Below, piece by piece: positions 1 through 12,946 of a stretch of 64,000 bases of DNA. The stretch lies in contig JAITYX010000003.1 in assembly GCA_021018815.1 (NCBI GenBank), forward strand, positions 10,630,501-10,694,500, written 5' to 3'. The DNA comes from Talinum fruticosum (lineage: Eukaryota; Streptophyta; Magnoliopsida; Caryophyllales; Talinaceae). The first letter of the stretch is position 1; the number at the start of each line of letters is the position of its first letter. The notes beneath the pieces were generated by a model that worked only from the letters and a program-made list of their open reading frames with translations, did not search any database and was not told the origin of the DNA. Made by a program: the position numbers and the translations under genes.

Positions 1-70
<70 letters not shown>
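1..70. repeat. (AT)n microsatellite at window edge
   Basis: An uninterrupted AT dinucleotide run opens the window; its true length is unknown because it is cut by the window edge. Confidence 0.97.
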
Positions 71-76
<6 letters not shown>

Positions 77-3000
77 TTAAACCCGTGTTATGTACGGAGC
101 AATTTAGCATATATTAAAAAATTATGAATTAAGAAAGTAAACATTTAAGAACTACATTTATAAAGAAGGTTAATAATCGAAAAATATTACAACGATTGAA
201 GTCATCTAATATATTCGACAATAAAAGGTAATGAGTAAGTAATACAAACTCTAAATAAACAAATACATGATTATATTACAAATAAATTATCAATATTCAA
301 TTCAATTCTTCCTTTCCCTTTAAAAAATGGTGAACATGAGGGGAAATATTCAATTTTTGTTACTCAATTTAATAGTGTTAAGAACCCAATTAGTACATTT
401 ATATTTGTCCACAGAAAACATTAAGTCAAATCCTCCACCACCATGGTCACACCTCTCTAAAAAGAAAAAAAAAGGAAGTTTTGAGTATAAATCAAACATT
501 ATATTATAATGAAATAACGTGATGATCACTTAAATCTCTAATAAAAATTTATTTAGTGAAACATATAATAAAAATTTATATATTTAAACCAATTCTTTAA
601 TACATCAATAAAAAGGGAGATGGAGCTAATATCATTTACCCCGAGTATCTCGACCTATTGAGTGTTATTGTGCTTTTAAACACCGGCCTTGAGCATGAGA
701 ATTTCAAGTCAAATATTACCCATTTTGAAAATAAGAAAATATCAAAGAGTTAGCATTGAAAATAAACTTCACCAAATATAGGTAATTCCATGATTTAGCA
801 ACATTTTGGAATATTAATTAATCTCCATCACTTATTTGATCTTACATGCTCATTATTTCTTCTCATTGTCTTCCGCCCCCTCCAAAACCAACCCAAACAA
901 AAGAGTTTGTACTCTATAATAATATTAGATACTTTCGTTATGTCACATATTTCTCCAAGTTGGTTATATACGTCCACCATTTAATGCCAACATATCTTTA
1001 TACAATAATCAAACAAAACATTAAGAAGAAAAGAGAAGGGGACCTAGAAAATGAAAAGAAAAAAAATGGAGGGTAATACGTAGTAAACACCATGCATGTA
1101 TAGATAATATGTCGAGTGATAAGTAAACATACAATATATTCACATTACTTTTATAACTATAAGATATCAATTGAACTAATATTGAGTAATTATTGAGGTT
1201 AAACTTGGGTTTGATCTAACTTATACATCAAGATTATTTCAAAAAAGGCCAACAATAAAGGACAAAATAGACACAAAATTAGAAAATAAGTGGAGAGATA
1301 GAGAAAATCATTACCAAACAAAGCGAATTAGACAAATTTAGATATTAAACATAAAAAATAAAAAATAAATAGTTAAACTCATACCTTAATCATAACGGTC
1401 TTCCTCCAATTGACCCAACCCCTCCCGATGCAATGAGTATGTATGAAATGAAACTTTTGAAAAAGGAGCTAGCTAAAATCCAAACTCCATGTCTAAATAC
1501 TCTTAAACCAAGCATAATTGAAATTGCGTCATCACAGTTACAAATTGTTATATCTTCACAATAAATAGCTAAAATTTGACATAATAAAGAAACTCTCGGA
1601 CAAGTTAAAGAGCAATACATTTAATATTTGAAAATCAAATAAAGCTAGCTACCATTATGCATACACCCAAACTTTCACAATATCAAAAGCACGGTATACC
1701 TCAATATTCAAATGATATTTAAAAAACATGTACATAGATATATCATATGTGTATATATAAAATTCAAACAAAAACTACAATTATTCCTTTTTCTCTTTTA
1801 ATTAATTAATTTAAGAAAACAATAAAACCCAAAGATAACATAAACATAAATCAAAGAAGTAAACCTTGGCTAACACAAAACATATTAATCGAATAAAAAA
1901 ATATGAAAAAAAGGATTTAAAACTCTCATATTACCATTATTTTTAATGAACAATTATGCACATAAGAACATTATACCAATGTCACAAAAGGTTCAATCAT
2001 TTCCAAAATTTGAAATCACTAATTAAAATTAGTTTAAAATTGATACCTTCTTCTTTAGCTACATCAACCATATTTTCTTAGCAAACCTATAAACCAAACA
2101 ATGACATAAGTTATTGCTATATTTTTGCAATATATAATTTAGTGGAAAGGAAGAATCAAATTTTCTCATCTAATGAAATATTTGATTTATCCACCCGAAA
2201 ATATATAATTAAATATGTGTAATTTTGAGTCCTCACACTCAAAGTACAATTAGCCAAAAAAATCAACAACAACACAATTTAATTCCGATAAGTGTCCACT
2301 TTGGTAGTTATCTTATTAGATGTCGGTTAAAGTTACAATTTGAAGTCACAAAGAAAAACAAACAACATAGCTTGTGATTCTCAAATTTTAAAATAAAATC
2401 AAACCAAAACTTGATTTTATATATATTATGCAAATTAAAAAATATTGGTGAATTTACCTTAACATCGTTAAAGATAACAAAATATACTTTAATTAAATTT
2501 TAAAATTTTTTCTTAATAAAATTACAGTTAATTACGCCCCTTCTTTAAAATCATCAGTATACTTTTTGACATCAATATAGTTTTTTGAATTATTCACATC
2601 AATATCTGTGGCATAAATATATTTGTTGAATTTGCGTGTAATCATAAATAAGTTTTCACTAATAATTGACGTGAGAATGAATTAAATTGATTGATAATAC
2701 TATAAATATCTCATAATTTTATACTAATTATATTTTGAGTCTTAATATATTTTAATTTTCACATTATTTTTCTATTTATTTTTATTATTTTTAGTTAATT
2801 TGTTAGAAGTTAGATTAAAATTAGTTTTTTATTGATTCCATTTTTTTATATTATTATAGGGCTTAGTCAGAGTGCTAATCTATTAATATTAATTTTCTTA
2901 ATTTTTATAACTCATTTGATAATATTTTAGATTTATTTCTTATTTCGGTTAAAATATATTTTTAATTTAAGAATTTTGTAAATTTATTTTTTTCATTTTG

Positions 3001-3298
3001 ATTTTCTGTTTTTAGGGTATATTTAGGTCCAAAAATACTTTTAATATTATGGTAGTTTAATTATTTATTTTTATATTTATTTTAATATAATTTATTATTT
3101 ATTTAACTTTCTGTTTTAGATTCTGTTTTTATTTTACTATTTTTAATTATGTTTAATTTTTCTGAAAAATTATAAAAAAAATTATTTATGGATTTTAGAT
3201 TAGTTATATTATATTCTTTTTAATTTTTATATTAAGATTAAATAATTTTATAATATTATTGATTTATTTTTCAAGTAAGAGGATTCAATATTACCTAA
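71..3298. other. AT-rich stretch, no recognised gene
   Basis: This 3.2 kb is strongly AT-rich and contains only short open frames with no family motif I recognise. On the minus strand two short segments end in good-looking splice donors (GATTAAG then GTATGAGT near 1385; GAAG then GTATC near 2045), so an intron-rich host gene or an lncRNA cannot be excluded. The reading frames are too short to name anything. Confidence 0.5.
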
Positions 3299-3311
3299 AT
3301 AGAGTCCACTT

Positions 3312-3463
3312 TTGTTTTTTACAATGGTAAGTGTACCCACAACACATCTCAACTTCTTTGCACATTTAGCAAAGAAATTGTTTCCACCAAAGTTTGAACC
3401 CTGGTGGAGAGAATGTAAGCGTGGAGTGCTTACCACTAGGGTAACACTCACTTGGTTAGATAG
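3312..3463 (-). mobile_element. tRNA-derived SINE
   Basis: Read on the minus strand, the segment has a Pol III A-box-like motif (TAGTGGTAAGC) followed about 30 bases later by a B-box-like motif (GGTTCAAAC), the arrangement of tRNA-derived SINEs. It ends in a short T/A-rich tail next to the left duplication. The 13-base sequence ATAGAGTCCACTT occurs on both sides (3299-3311 and 3464-3476), which is the target-site duplication expected of a LINE-mobilised element. Length (152 bp) is normal for a plant SINE. Known family name not assigned. Confidence 0.85.
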
Positions 3464-3633
3464 ATAGAGTCCACTTATTAAAAAAGCTGTTCTTTTTCCT
3501 TTTAATGATTTTTTTAATTTAATTATTTACATCAATGATTTATGTTTAGTAGACAAATAATTTTTGTGTTTGAGATTACACTAAATTAGTACCATCACTC
3601 TCATTACAATATTTGACTAATTTAAAAAATTAC

Positions 3634-3636
<3 letters not shown>

Positions 3637-3708
<72 letters not shown>
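3637..3708. repeat. (TA)n microsatellite
   Basis: A perfect TA dinucleotide run of 72 bases, just left of the hAT-1 insertion site. Confidence 0.97.
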
Positions 3709-3711
<3 letters not shown>

Positions 3712-4447
3712 AATAGTAATTTTTTGTATCTATAGATAAATTTCTATTATATATATAATATATATATGTATGTAGACCTGTCAATTCGGGCGAGGCGAGT
3801 TAAATACGGGTCGGGTGTATTCGGGTTCGGGTAAAATACGGGTCGGGTGTATTTCGTTTTTGTGGGTTTCGGGTCGACCCAACAGGTCAAGAGTGCCATT
3901 TTTTCTTATTCTTTCGAGAAAATAAAATCGATATTTAGAGTCAAATTAATCAACTTTGTATGAATATATCCTTTACTTTTTTGGTAACAATAATACCATT
4001 ATAATTTTAAACATAAATTGAATGCATAAATTAAACATTAGTAAGAATTAAACATTAATAAGAATTAGCACTTTATAACTACATAAATATATTAACAAGT
4101 TATATTGAGTATTTCATAAGTATTTATCTCAAACGTTTGTTGACGAACAAAGTACAAAACCAGACTAACTAAATTCACCATTAAAACTAAAATAAAACTC
4201 ATTACAAATTATAAAATATTAAAAAGCAAATAAAACTCCAAACATTAAGTTTTAAACTGATAGAATCACAAAATCCATTGTAATATTACATTACAAATTA
4301 CAAAGTCTTCAAAAGCAAATAAAACACATTACATATCACAAAGTCTTCACAATACCATAAACGCACAATCTCATAGACAATCATACAAAACACATACTAA
4401 ATTAATAAAGTGTAAGTCCATCAACATCAACTCGTAATATTAATCTA

Positions 4448-5562
4448 CTAACTAATGGTAGAATCTTTGGATTCTGTTCCGTCTCTTGATTCTAACTCCA
4501 CCACATCTTCTTCATCATCTTCTTCTTGTACATCTTCTTCAACATTCAATTGAACGCTAGTAAAATGAGTCGCCAATCCATTCACTTCTTGATGCTCTTC
4601 ATCTATATCATCAAATATTTACAATCACAAGTTAAACTAATATACTTATAAAATACAAAATGATTATAACAAAAATGCAGAGAAACTTACCCCTTGCATC
4701 TCAAATCCGAAAACCCAACTACGAGTGGTAACTAATGCCTCCGCATTATTGGGCAAAAGAGAAGCTCTCCATTTTGTTAGAATTTTCGATCCCATACTAA
4801 AACATGACTCGGAAGCCACAATCGTAATAGGAATGCTCAATATATCTTTCACCATGTCACTCAAGCAAGGGAATCGATTCAAATTTTGTTTCCACCAAGT
4901 CGAATATCTAATTCCAAAATGTGATCTAATCTATACTCATCCAAATACTTGTCCAACTCTGAAATTTTGGAAGTAGATACCACAACTTGGTCAAAACAAC
5001 ATGAAAATATGTTATTATAAAAATGAAATGTAATATAACATAATTTATAAAAGAACAAATAGAAGAAAATTTCAAAACATACCGCTAGAGCATCATCTTC
5101 TTTCCTCGCCCCACCCACATTTGATATTGGATTGTCTTTCACATATTCACCAAAGAGCTTGTATAATTGATCTTTGACAAGCTTGGACTTTAACTCCGCA
5201 GCTTTAGAATCCAATTGTGAAAAGCAATACTTGACAAATTGAAATTTGTAACGAGGATCGAAAATGGCAGACAAAAGAAAGGATTGTACTATAAGAATCC
5301 CAATAGTCCTTGAATTTCCCCTTCATTTTTGTCACCATAGCTTTAATAAAAGGGTCATCACAATCAGCAAGTGAAGACAATAAAAGTTCAATCCTCCATA
5401 CATTTTTCAAATACAAGTTTGTCTGTTGGATATTTTCTACCGGATATAACAGATGGTTATTTCATCAAAAGGTTGAAGAAGCTCACAAATTTTCTCAATC
5501 CTAGACCATTCTTCATCTGTAGGAAGTTCAGGAAAACTAGAACTAGATCCCTCCATCCACCT
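4448..5562 (-). pseudogene. hAT transposase, C-terminal part (RNase H-like end, DUF4413, hATC)
   Basis: The minus strand encodes the C-terminal third of a plant hAT transposase (a cut-and-paste DNA transposase acting on the element ends in the nucleus). In order there are FPELPTDEEW at about 5530-5500, a DUF4413-type stretch (FDPRYKFQFVKYCF, about 5270-5230), and the hATC dimerisation motif ILSIPITIVASESCFSMG with SLLPNNAEAL at about 4840-4735. A likely intron (GTATG donor near 5081) lies within the DUF4413 region, and a GTAAGT donor follows the hATC motif near 4690. The last exon is an acidic tail ending at the stop at 4448-4450. A frame change near 5280-5300 breaks the protein. The upstream part continues beyond the solo LTR at 7141. 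Confidence 0.88.
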
Positions 5563-7140
5563 TGAAGGTTTGCTCGGGAGAGTCCGAGTCACCCTAGAGG
5601 GGGTGAATAGGGTGATGGAAAAATCTTTGTGAGAACACACTTTTGACGAGAGAAGAGGCAAGGACAGATTCCGAGTCTAAGCACGGGGTCGGAAAATATT
5701 GAACTCGTAATGCAATGAATCGGAGTAAACAAGTATAGCAGGACTGTCCGAGTCTAGAATGAACTCGGAAAGAGAACACAGAGATTTTACGTGGAAACCC
5801 TCCCGGGGCAGAAAACCACGGCCCGTGTCAATCCGCACACGAAGTCAAATCCACTATTTTGAGTCCACAAAATACCGTGAACCGATCGAACCCGAGTTGC
5901 TCCCTTGGACAACTCTATACAAGTTTTCCTAGACTCGAAGTTACCTTATCTCGATCTAGTACTTCCTAGCTGAGATAACCCTTACAGCTAGGGACAACTA
6001 AGCTGAATTAACCTTTACAGCTTAGTCAAGGGACCTCACAAAGAATGTAAGAAGAGTCCGTAACTAAGTACAAGACCTTACAACTCAAAAAGTAATGAAT
6101 TACCGAGTGGGAGTTGTAAGTTGAAGATTGAAAGTAAATACAATAACTTTTATCAAGTAAGTGTATTGACAATGTATTCGGCAACCTTCAAGTCTTGTGA
6201 AGTGGCTTCTTTTATAGAAGACCAGGCAGAGTAGCCGTTATCTTCATCTCGCTGACCGAGAGTCCTCTCGTGACCGTTGTGAAAGGCTTTCCGAGTCACT
6301 CGGAAAGTATCCGTTGAAATATGGACGTTGGACAACGGTTTAACTCTCTTGGAAGTCCCAAAACCATCGGTTGTGTCTTGATAAATGTGGTGAGACCCAC
6401 CGTTAAGCTTGGCGTTCCAGTTTTCCGGATATGGAAGCGGACGGCTTCCGACACAATCTTCCGAGACTAAAGCGAGGAAGGTGAAAAGCCATATCTGCTC
6501 GGTGATTTGACGTTCGAAGCCGGCTACTTTTGTAGTTTGAAAAGATATCCTCGATTGAATAACCTACAAAAGTAAAACACCTTCAGCTTCTCAAAGTATA
6601 AAATACTTTGGTCCAAGGTTAGACACGAGATAACAAAATAATTTTGAAAAATTACGCAATTGATTATCCGAGTCGGAAAAGAAATGGAATTTTCTGAGTC
6701 TAATATCCATGATACTCGGAATTCCATATGACTTAGTCTTAAGTAAAGAAACACGTTCTATAGCGAATATCGAGTGAGAAAGAACTTGATATAGACTAAG
6801 CATGAAATGAACTATGAATGCCGACTATGCAAACAATAGAGTAAATAACCACAAGTCGATTCTGAGTGAGAAACAGATGGAATACTCGGTATATTCAAAA
6901 TGCGATTAATCCGAGTGAGAGTGGACTCGGAATAAAGAACCAGTTTTCGAGGCGCTAACCGAAAAGCGATGAAAGAGATATGTGAAGGCCGAATCGCATA
7001 GAGAAGATACTTATTTAACTCAAGTAAGTTTCTAAGACACAGAGAATGCCTTGGAATCAAAACTCTATATGAATGACATCGTTATACCCGATTCCTTTTG
7101 CATGACTCGGAAAGATATAGAGCAGTGTCTCGAGTCTTCA
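5563..7140 (-). mobile_element. Ty1/copia solo LTR (same family as LTR at 60803)
   Basis: The segment starts TGAAGG and ends TTCA on the plus strand, i.e. 5'-TGAAGACTCG...ACCTTCA-3' on the minus strand, and is flanked by a 5-base duplication CACCT (5558-5562 and 7141-7145). Its minus-strand sequence matches the 5' LTR at 60803-62314 from the first bases (TGAAGACTCG) to the last (the AGCAAACCTTCA end, with CACCCTATTCACCCC before it). No internal region is present, so it is a solo LTR left by LTR-LTR recombination. It splits the hAT-1 transposase after the conserved TRWNSTY region. Confidence 0.95.
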
Positions 7141-7581
7141 CACCTCATACTTGAAAATGCACCTCGATAAGGCAATGCCCTCACTAACATCTTATAGGTA
7201 GAGTTCCACCTTGTTGGGCAATCCAACCATAAGCTTCTTGAACAATCAAAGCCAAGACCCGACACAATTTTTGCAAATCTTAATTTTCTTCCTTCGGAAC
7301 CGAGTCACATATTTCACCAACTCCTTAACCTTAGTTATCCCTACATCAATCAACTTCAATCCCTCTTTCACAATCAAATTTAATACATGAGCACCACATC
7401 GCACATGGAAAAATTCACCACTACAAGGCGAGTCTAGCATGCATATTAAGAGTATCACATAACAAGTCTTGCATATTATCATTGTATCGAGCATTATCCA
7501 ATGTAATGGTGAAGACTTTCTTATGAATTTTCCACTCCTTTAGTAGGTCATGAAGCCTATCATGCACGGTATGTGCATTGT
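7141..7581 (-). pseudogene. hAT transposase, middle part
   Basis: Between the two insertions the minus strand encodes the central catalytic fold of the hAT transposase: FFHVRCGAHVLNLIVKEGL (about 7410-7345) and LDCPTRWNSTYKMLVRAL (about 7235-7170), motifs conserved in plant zf-BED hAT transposases. Frames shift between the two motifs. The upstream portion continues at 15441 beyond CACTA-1 and the downstream portion at 5562 beyond the solo LTR. Confidence 0.9.
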
Positions 7582-7589
7582 CACTACTA

Positions 7590-7925
7590 CAAACCGCTAA
7601 TTAGCGACGGAAATTAGCGAAGGAATTAGCGACGGATTCCGACAAAACCGACAATTGTGTCGGACAACGATGGAATTAGGAATCCGTCGCTAATTTAGAA
7701 TCGCTGACGGAAATTTCCGTCTCTAATCCGTCGCTAATTTACACAATGGCATGAATATTCCGTCGCTAATGTTAGATCGATTTTTCGGATGTAAGAAAAC
7801 CCAAAAAAAAATTAAATTAAATTAAAATAGTACTTAGTGATGGAATACATCGTCGCTGTTCCATCGCTAAGTACAATTTTTTATTTAGCGACTGAACAGA
7901 TGACGGATTGTTCCGTTGCTAAATC
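7590..7925. repeat. CACTA-1 left subterminal repeats
   Basis: At least ten copies of GCGACGGA/TCCGTCGC-like units occur in direct and inverted orientation next to the left end; the matching block is at 15150-15440. In En/Spm such repeats are binding sites for the TNPA protein; that role is inferred here. Confidence 0.85.
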
Positions 7926-8289
7926 GGAATAAATTCGGATCTGGCTTTTCGGCCGGACCGAGTTCCCGAAAGCAAAGAGAGACTCCGAGCGAGCGATTGC
8001 GAGCGTTAGTGCCCAACACCGGTCGCCACCCCTACACTCGCCGCTGTTCGCCCGCTGCCGCCTTCGCCGGCCGCCCATCCGATCGTCCGCCGCTACTGCC
8101 GATCCTTGTGTCGTCGCTGCTCCCGACCCTTATGCCGCCGCTGTTGCCGTCGCCACCACCGCACGCCTGTCCTCCCACCGCCGCATGCCTGTCCTCCCCG
8201 CCGCCGCCTTCTCCTCCCGCCGCCGCGCCGTGCCGCTCCTTCTTTAAAGGTATTGTTTTCTTAATTTTTATTAGATTTGGGGTTTGAAA

Positions 8290-8800
8290 AAGTTTACGTT
8301 CAAATTGATGAATATATGTAATTTGTTGGAAATTAATATTGTTTGTGAATGAATTTGAAAAGGAAAATGTGCAATTGTGTTATTTATGTAGTAAATGTCA
8401 TTGAAGTTAGATTAGGGTTTTTTTAAATGTAACTTCAAATTGATGAATATATGTAACTTGTTGGAAATTAATGTTGTTTGTGAATGAATTTGAAAAGAAA
8501 AATGTGTAATTGTGTTATTTATGGAGTAAATGTTATTGAAGTTAGATTTGTTGGAAATTATTATTGAAGTTGAAGTAAATGTTATTTATGTATAGAATTT
8601 GTGTTGTTGAAAGTATCCGGTGTTAGATTTGTTGGAAATTATTGTTGAAGTTGAAGTAAATGTTTTTTGTGATTTATATATGTGCAATTGTTTGTGGTTT
8701 ATTTGTGTGAGTTTGTTTATGCTAATTAGGTATGATTAGTCATGATTAGTTTAATTATATTTGTGTGAGTTTATTTATGCTAATTAGGTATGATTAGTTT
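8290..8800 (+). repeat. Tandem duplications in CACTA-1 leader
   Basis: A unit of about 130-140 bases containing TTCAAATTGATGAATATATG and TGAATTTGAAAAG is present twice (about 8300-8420 and 8430-8555). A shorter unit around GTTAGATTTGTTGGAAATTATTG, and another around TTATGCTAATTAGGTATGAT, are also repeated just after. The leader is preceded by a GC-rich segment (7945-8250), probably the promoter/5' UTR of the TNP2 gene. Confidence 0.8.
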
Positions 8801-8976
8801 ACTTATGATATAAATACTTACGAGTAAAATCTAGAAATTAAAGAAATTTATGTATAATAAAAAATATATGTTAAATGCATAATGGTTATATATAGATTAT
8901 GTTCATTATAGAAGAAATGTAATCATAACATCTTCATGTATTGATATTATTAACTAATAATTTAATAAATTGTTAA

Positions 8977-11900
8977 ATGTCAATCGGAATATATATGGAC
9001 GGGCCTACGTATAGTAGATGGATGTATTGTAGGTTATTACCTGGTAGAGTTGGGTATAGACAAGAGTTTTTAGATGGGGTTGAGGAGTTTAATGCACATG
9101 CTAGAAGTCAATCAGAATTTGTACATAATCAACAATATAGGTGTCCATGTAGCAAATGCAGAAATCGGAAGTATAAGGATTCGGATAAAGTTAAGTTGCA
9201 GCTTTATCAATATGGTTTTCTTCCAAACTATTGGTATTGGACTAGTCATGGAGAAATAGATCCTCATTTACATGAGGATGTTGGTATGACTTCTAACATA
9301 TTCAACGACTAAAGTAACACCAATCATATGAACTACGGCGATGTAGAAACAAATATCGACCGTATGAATGATATGGTCACGTATGCCATGATCTCAAATC
9401 AATACTATACAAGTGAGCCTCCAAATACCCATGCCCAAACTTTCTTTAATATGGTTGAGGCTGCGCAACGACCTTTGTGGGTAGGAAATGAAACTCACAC
9501 CGAGTTGTCCGCCACCGTTAGAATGTTGAGCATCAAGTCCGATTACAACATGCCTCAAAATTGCTTTAATGAAATTGCTCAACTTATGAAGGAGATTTGT
9601 TCGCCTGATAACCGAGTTCCTCGTGACATTCACCACGCAAAGAAGGTCATTAAAAATATTGGGATGAATGTTCAAAAATTGATTGTTGTCGACAAGGTTG
9701 CATTTTGTTCTACAAAGAGGACATTAATCTTGATTCATGCAAGTTTTATGGTCATGCGAGATGGAAGCGTCAAAGGGAAAGACAAGGCAAAAGTCAAAGA
9801 ACTCCATTTGCAAGGATGCATTACTTGCCATTAATACCAAGACTTCAACGCTTGTTTGCTTCAAAAACCACAAGCAGAGCACATGAGATAGCATTATGAG
9901 AATGTAAGAGAGGATGTTGTCCTATGTCATCCTTCCGATGGTGAAGCATGGAAACATTTTGATAGAGTTCACCCCGAATTTGCTATCGAACCTAGAAATA
10001 TTAGACTTGGTTTGTGCGCGGATGGGTTTAATCCATTCAGCCAACCTTCAAGGTCTTATTCAATCTGGCCAGTCGTTGTTACGCCTTATAATCTACCACC
10101 ACGAGTTATGCATGACGACGCCTTATATATTCTTGACATGTATCATACCAGTGGCCTACAAATCCGAAAAATAAAATTGATGTGTACTTGCAGCCTCTTA
10201 TTGACGAGCTAAAAACACTATGGGAAGATGGTGTTGAAACATATGATATTTCAAAAGGTGAGAACTTTCTCATGAAGGCTGCGTTGATGTGGATCATTAA
10301 TGATTTCCCGGCCTATGGTATGTTGTATGGATGGAGTACGCATGGTGCCATGTCATGCCCGGTATGTATGAATAAAAAAGCATTAAAACTTAGAAATGGC
10401 CGAAAATTTTCATGGTTTGATTTCCATCGGCGGTTTTTGCCCCGACGTCACGCTTTCCGAAGGAATAGCACATCGTTTACAAAAGGAAAAACCGTACATT
10501 CGGGTCCTCCTCGTCGATATATAGGGAAGAAATAAAACAATGGGTTGAAAGCTTTCCCAAAGTAACGTAAGAGTAAGAAATTAACATTTCGGGGTTCAAA
10601 AAGGATCATAACTGGACAAAACAAAGCATATTTTGGGAGCTTCCATATTGGAAAGATCAATTGTTTCGCCACAACTTAGATGTGATGCACATTGAGAAGA
10701 ACTTTTTGAGAATATAATTAACACCGTTATGGATATTCCTGGTAAAACAAAGGATGATATCAAGGCAAGAATGGATTTGGAAGAGTTGTGTGATCGTGTG
10801 GAGTTGAATTTAAAGCCTGGAGTAAATGGTAAAATTCTCAAACCGAAGGCAAAATATGTGTTCACGTTGGAGCAGTAAGAGGGCAATATGTGAATGGGCA
10901 AGAGAGTTGAAAATGCCAAATGATTAATGTTCTAACATTTCATACCTTGTCGACCCAAACTCCACTAAGTTCCATAGCATGAAAAGTCATGATTGTCATG
11001 TTTTCATGGAGAGTCTTCTTCCAATAGCATTTAGTGCACTCCCGGACGAGGTTTTAGCGCTTCTCATTAAAATTAGTGAGTTCTTCAAGAACCTTTGCTC
11101 ATCTGTTTTACTGGATGCGGAGTTAGAGCAAATGCATCGAAATATTTCAATAACACTTTGTAACTTGGAAACAATATTTCCTCCCGGGTTCTTCAATGTG
11201 GTGGAACACTTGCCTGTTCATTTGGCGGAGGAAGCAAAATTGGGTGGTCCGGTACAATACCGGTGGATGTATCCATTTGAGAGGTTCTTTGGCTGATTGA
11301 AGAGATCCATAGGAAACAAATCAAAGCCTCGAAGGGAGTATCGCTGAAAAGTACGCACGATTTGAAGAAACACATTTTGCATCTTACTATTTTGGCTTTA
11401 ACGTGCCTTGTATGCGCACTAGAAGTCGACGAAATGAAGGCAGCGAAGTTCCATACCAGAATCCTATTCTTTCGGTATTCATACCGGAAGGTGCTCCAAT
11501 TGGGAAGTGCACTCCGCGTTTCCTTGATGATAAGGAAAAGACGGCCGCACATGTCCATGTTTTACTCGAACTGCTTCGTAGTTAAACCTTACCTTGAGTT
11601 AGTTTATCTTCTCCTATTGAACACTTATTTTAATAAATTTTTTCCTAAAGGATGATGTCATATTAATAAAATCTTTGAACTCAGTCTCTTCGAACACCAA
11701 AAACGAGCTATGTATGGTGATGTTATCGATGCCGCAATTGATGCAATGGTGGAAAGTGAGTTCGAAGATTGGTTCAAAGGAGCTGTGAGTATCATATATT
11801 AATACTAAACAAATTTATTAGTATTGGTTGTTCAATTTTAATAAAGTAAACAAACACTATGTTATTGACACGGATTCATTGTTATCGGGTATATCATGAT

Positions 11901-12701
11901 GAAAAGCATGTTTACTTGATGCAATTAGCTCAAGGTCCTTTAAGGAGAGTGAAACATGGACAGCATACATGGTGAATGGAATGTTATTTCTTACCGACGC
12001 TCGAAATGAAGGGAGGATGACCTTCAATTGTGGTGTCCGTGTCAAAGGAACCGATGGAGGACATGTTCAAAATAATTACTATGGCATCTTGCAAGAAGTA
12101 GTTGAAGTTGAATATGTTGGTGAACCAATAAAAAGGTGTGTGGTGTTTAATTGCGATTGGTTTGACCCTAGTCGTCCTCGGGAACTCGTTGCCATAAATT
12201 TAGTTCGTATGTTGAAGTACATCGTACAAGGTGTTATCGTAAGTACGATCCTTTCATATTTGCTAGTACTGCAACTCAGGTGTATTATATGTCATATCCA
12301 CAAGGGGTCCCTAGAGAAAAACTGAATTGGTTCGTCGTAGTGGCCTCAAAACCAAGGGCCGAGCTGATGACCAATATACTATTTCTCTTACATTCCAAGA
12401 GGATAGTATAGGTACAATCGATCATATAATAGAAACTTTGCCGGACACTTTGGTTGATAACTCAATCTCAGCAGAAGAATTAGTTGATGATGTTATTTTA
12501 AACCGAGAAGATGGGATTGAGGATGTTAGTGAAGAAGAGGATGGTGAAGAAGATGAGGAAGGTGAATGGGATGATGATAGCATCACCGATGACGAAAAAG
12601 AACGTATCCCATTCAATGATGCCGATACCGATAATACCGATAATGATACCGATAATAGTGAAGAAGACGATAATGATACCGATAATGAGGATGATGGCTA
12701 G
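8977..12701 (+). pseudogene. TNP2-type CACTA transposase, damaged
   Basis: This is the catalytic transposase of an En/Spm element, which cuts at the CACTA ends. The first open segment (8977-9312) is the transposase-associated domain, with YRQEFLDGVEEF and the CPCSKC cysteine motif. The TNP2 domain follows in broken frames (about 9900-10900), with LGLCADGFNPFS and WPVVVTPYNLPP readable around 10010-10100. A DUF4218 segment lies at 10979-11296 (SHDCHVFMESLLPIAF; PVQYRWMYPFERF). A DUF4216 segment lies at 11969-12230 (NYYGILQEVVEVEY; VFNCDWFDP). The C-terminus (12327-12701) is very acidic, rich in D and E with DTDN repeats, ending at 12701. At least five frame changes or stops separate these pieces; some could be introns, but several fall inside domains. 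The start at 8977 is chosen because the domain begins within a few residues. Confidence 0.9.
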
Positions 12702-12946
12702 TTGATGATGTTCTTTTTTGGTTTGGTTTATATTGAATAACTTTCATTCATGTTGTAATCAAATGAATTCTTATTAATGTAATGAAGGTGAAACAATTGA
12801 AGCGTAATTTATTCATAGAAGAATATTTATATTTAACGCTTACATGTGTATATGTTTATTAATGTTTATATGTTGTTTTATAAGGAATCACTTTAACCGT
12901 TGGATGTTTACTAATAGTGGTTTTCTTTTGTTTTATGTTCAGAAAA

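Noticed and set aside
5563..7140. A second hAT gene or host exon within the transposase
   Set aside because: The segment has LTR ends, a CACCT duplication and matches the copia LTR at 60803.
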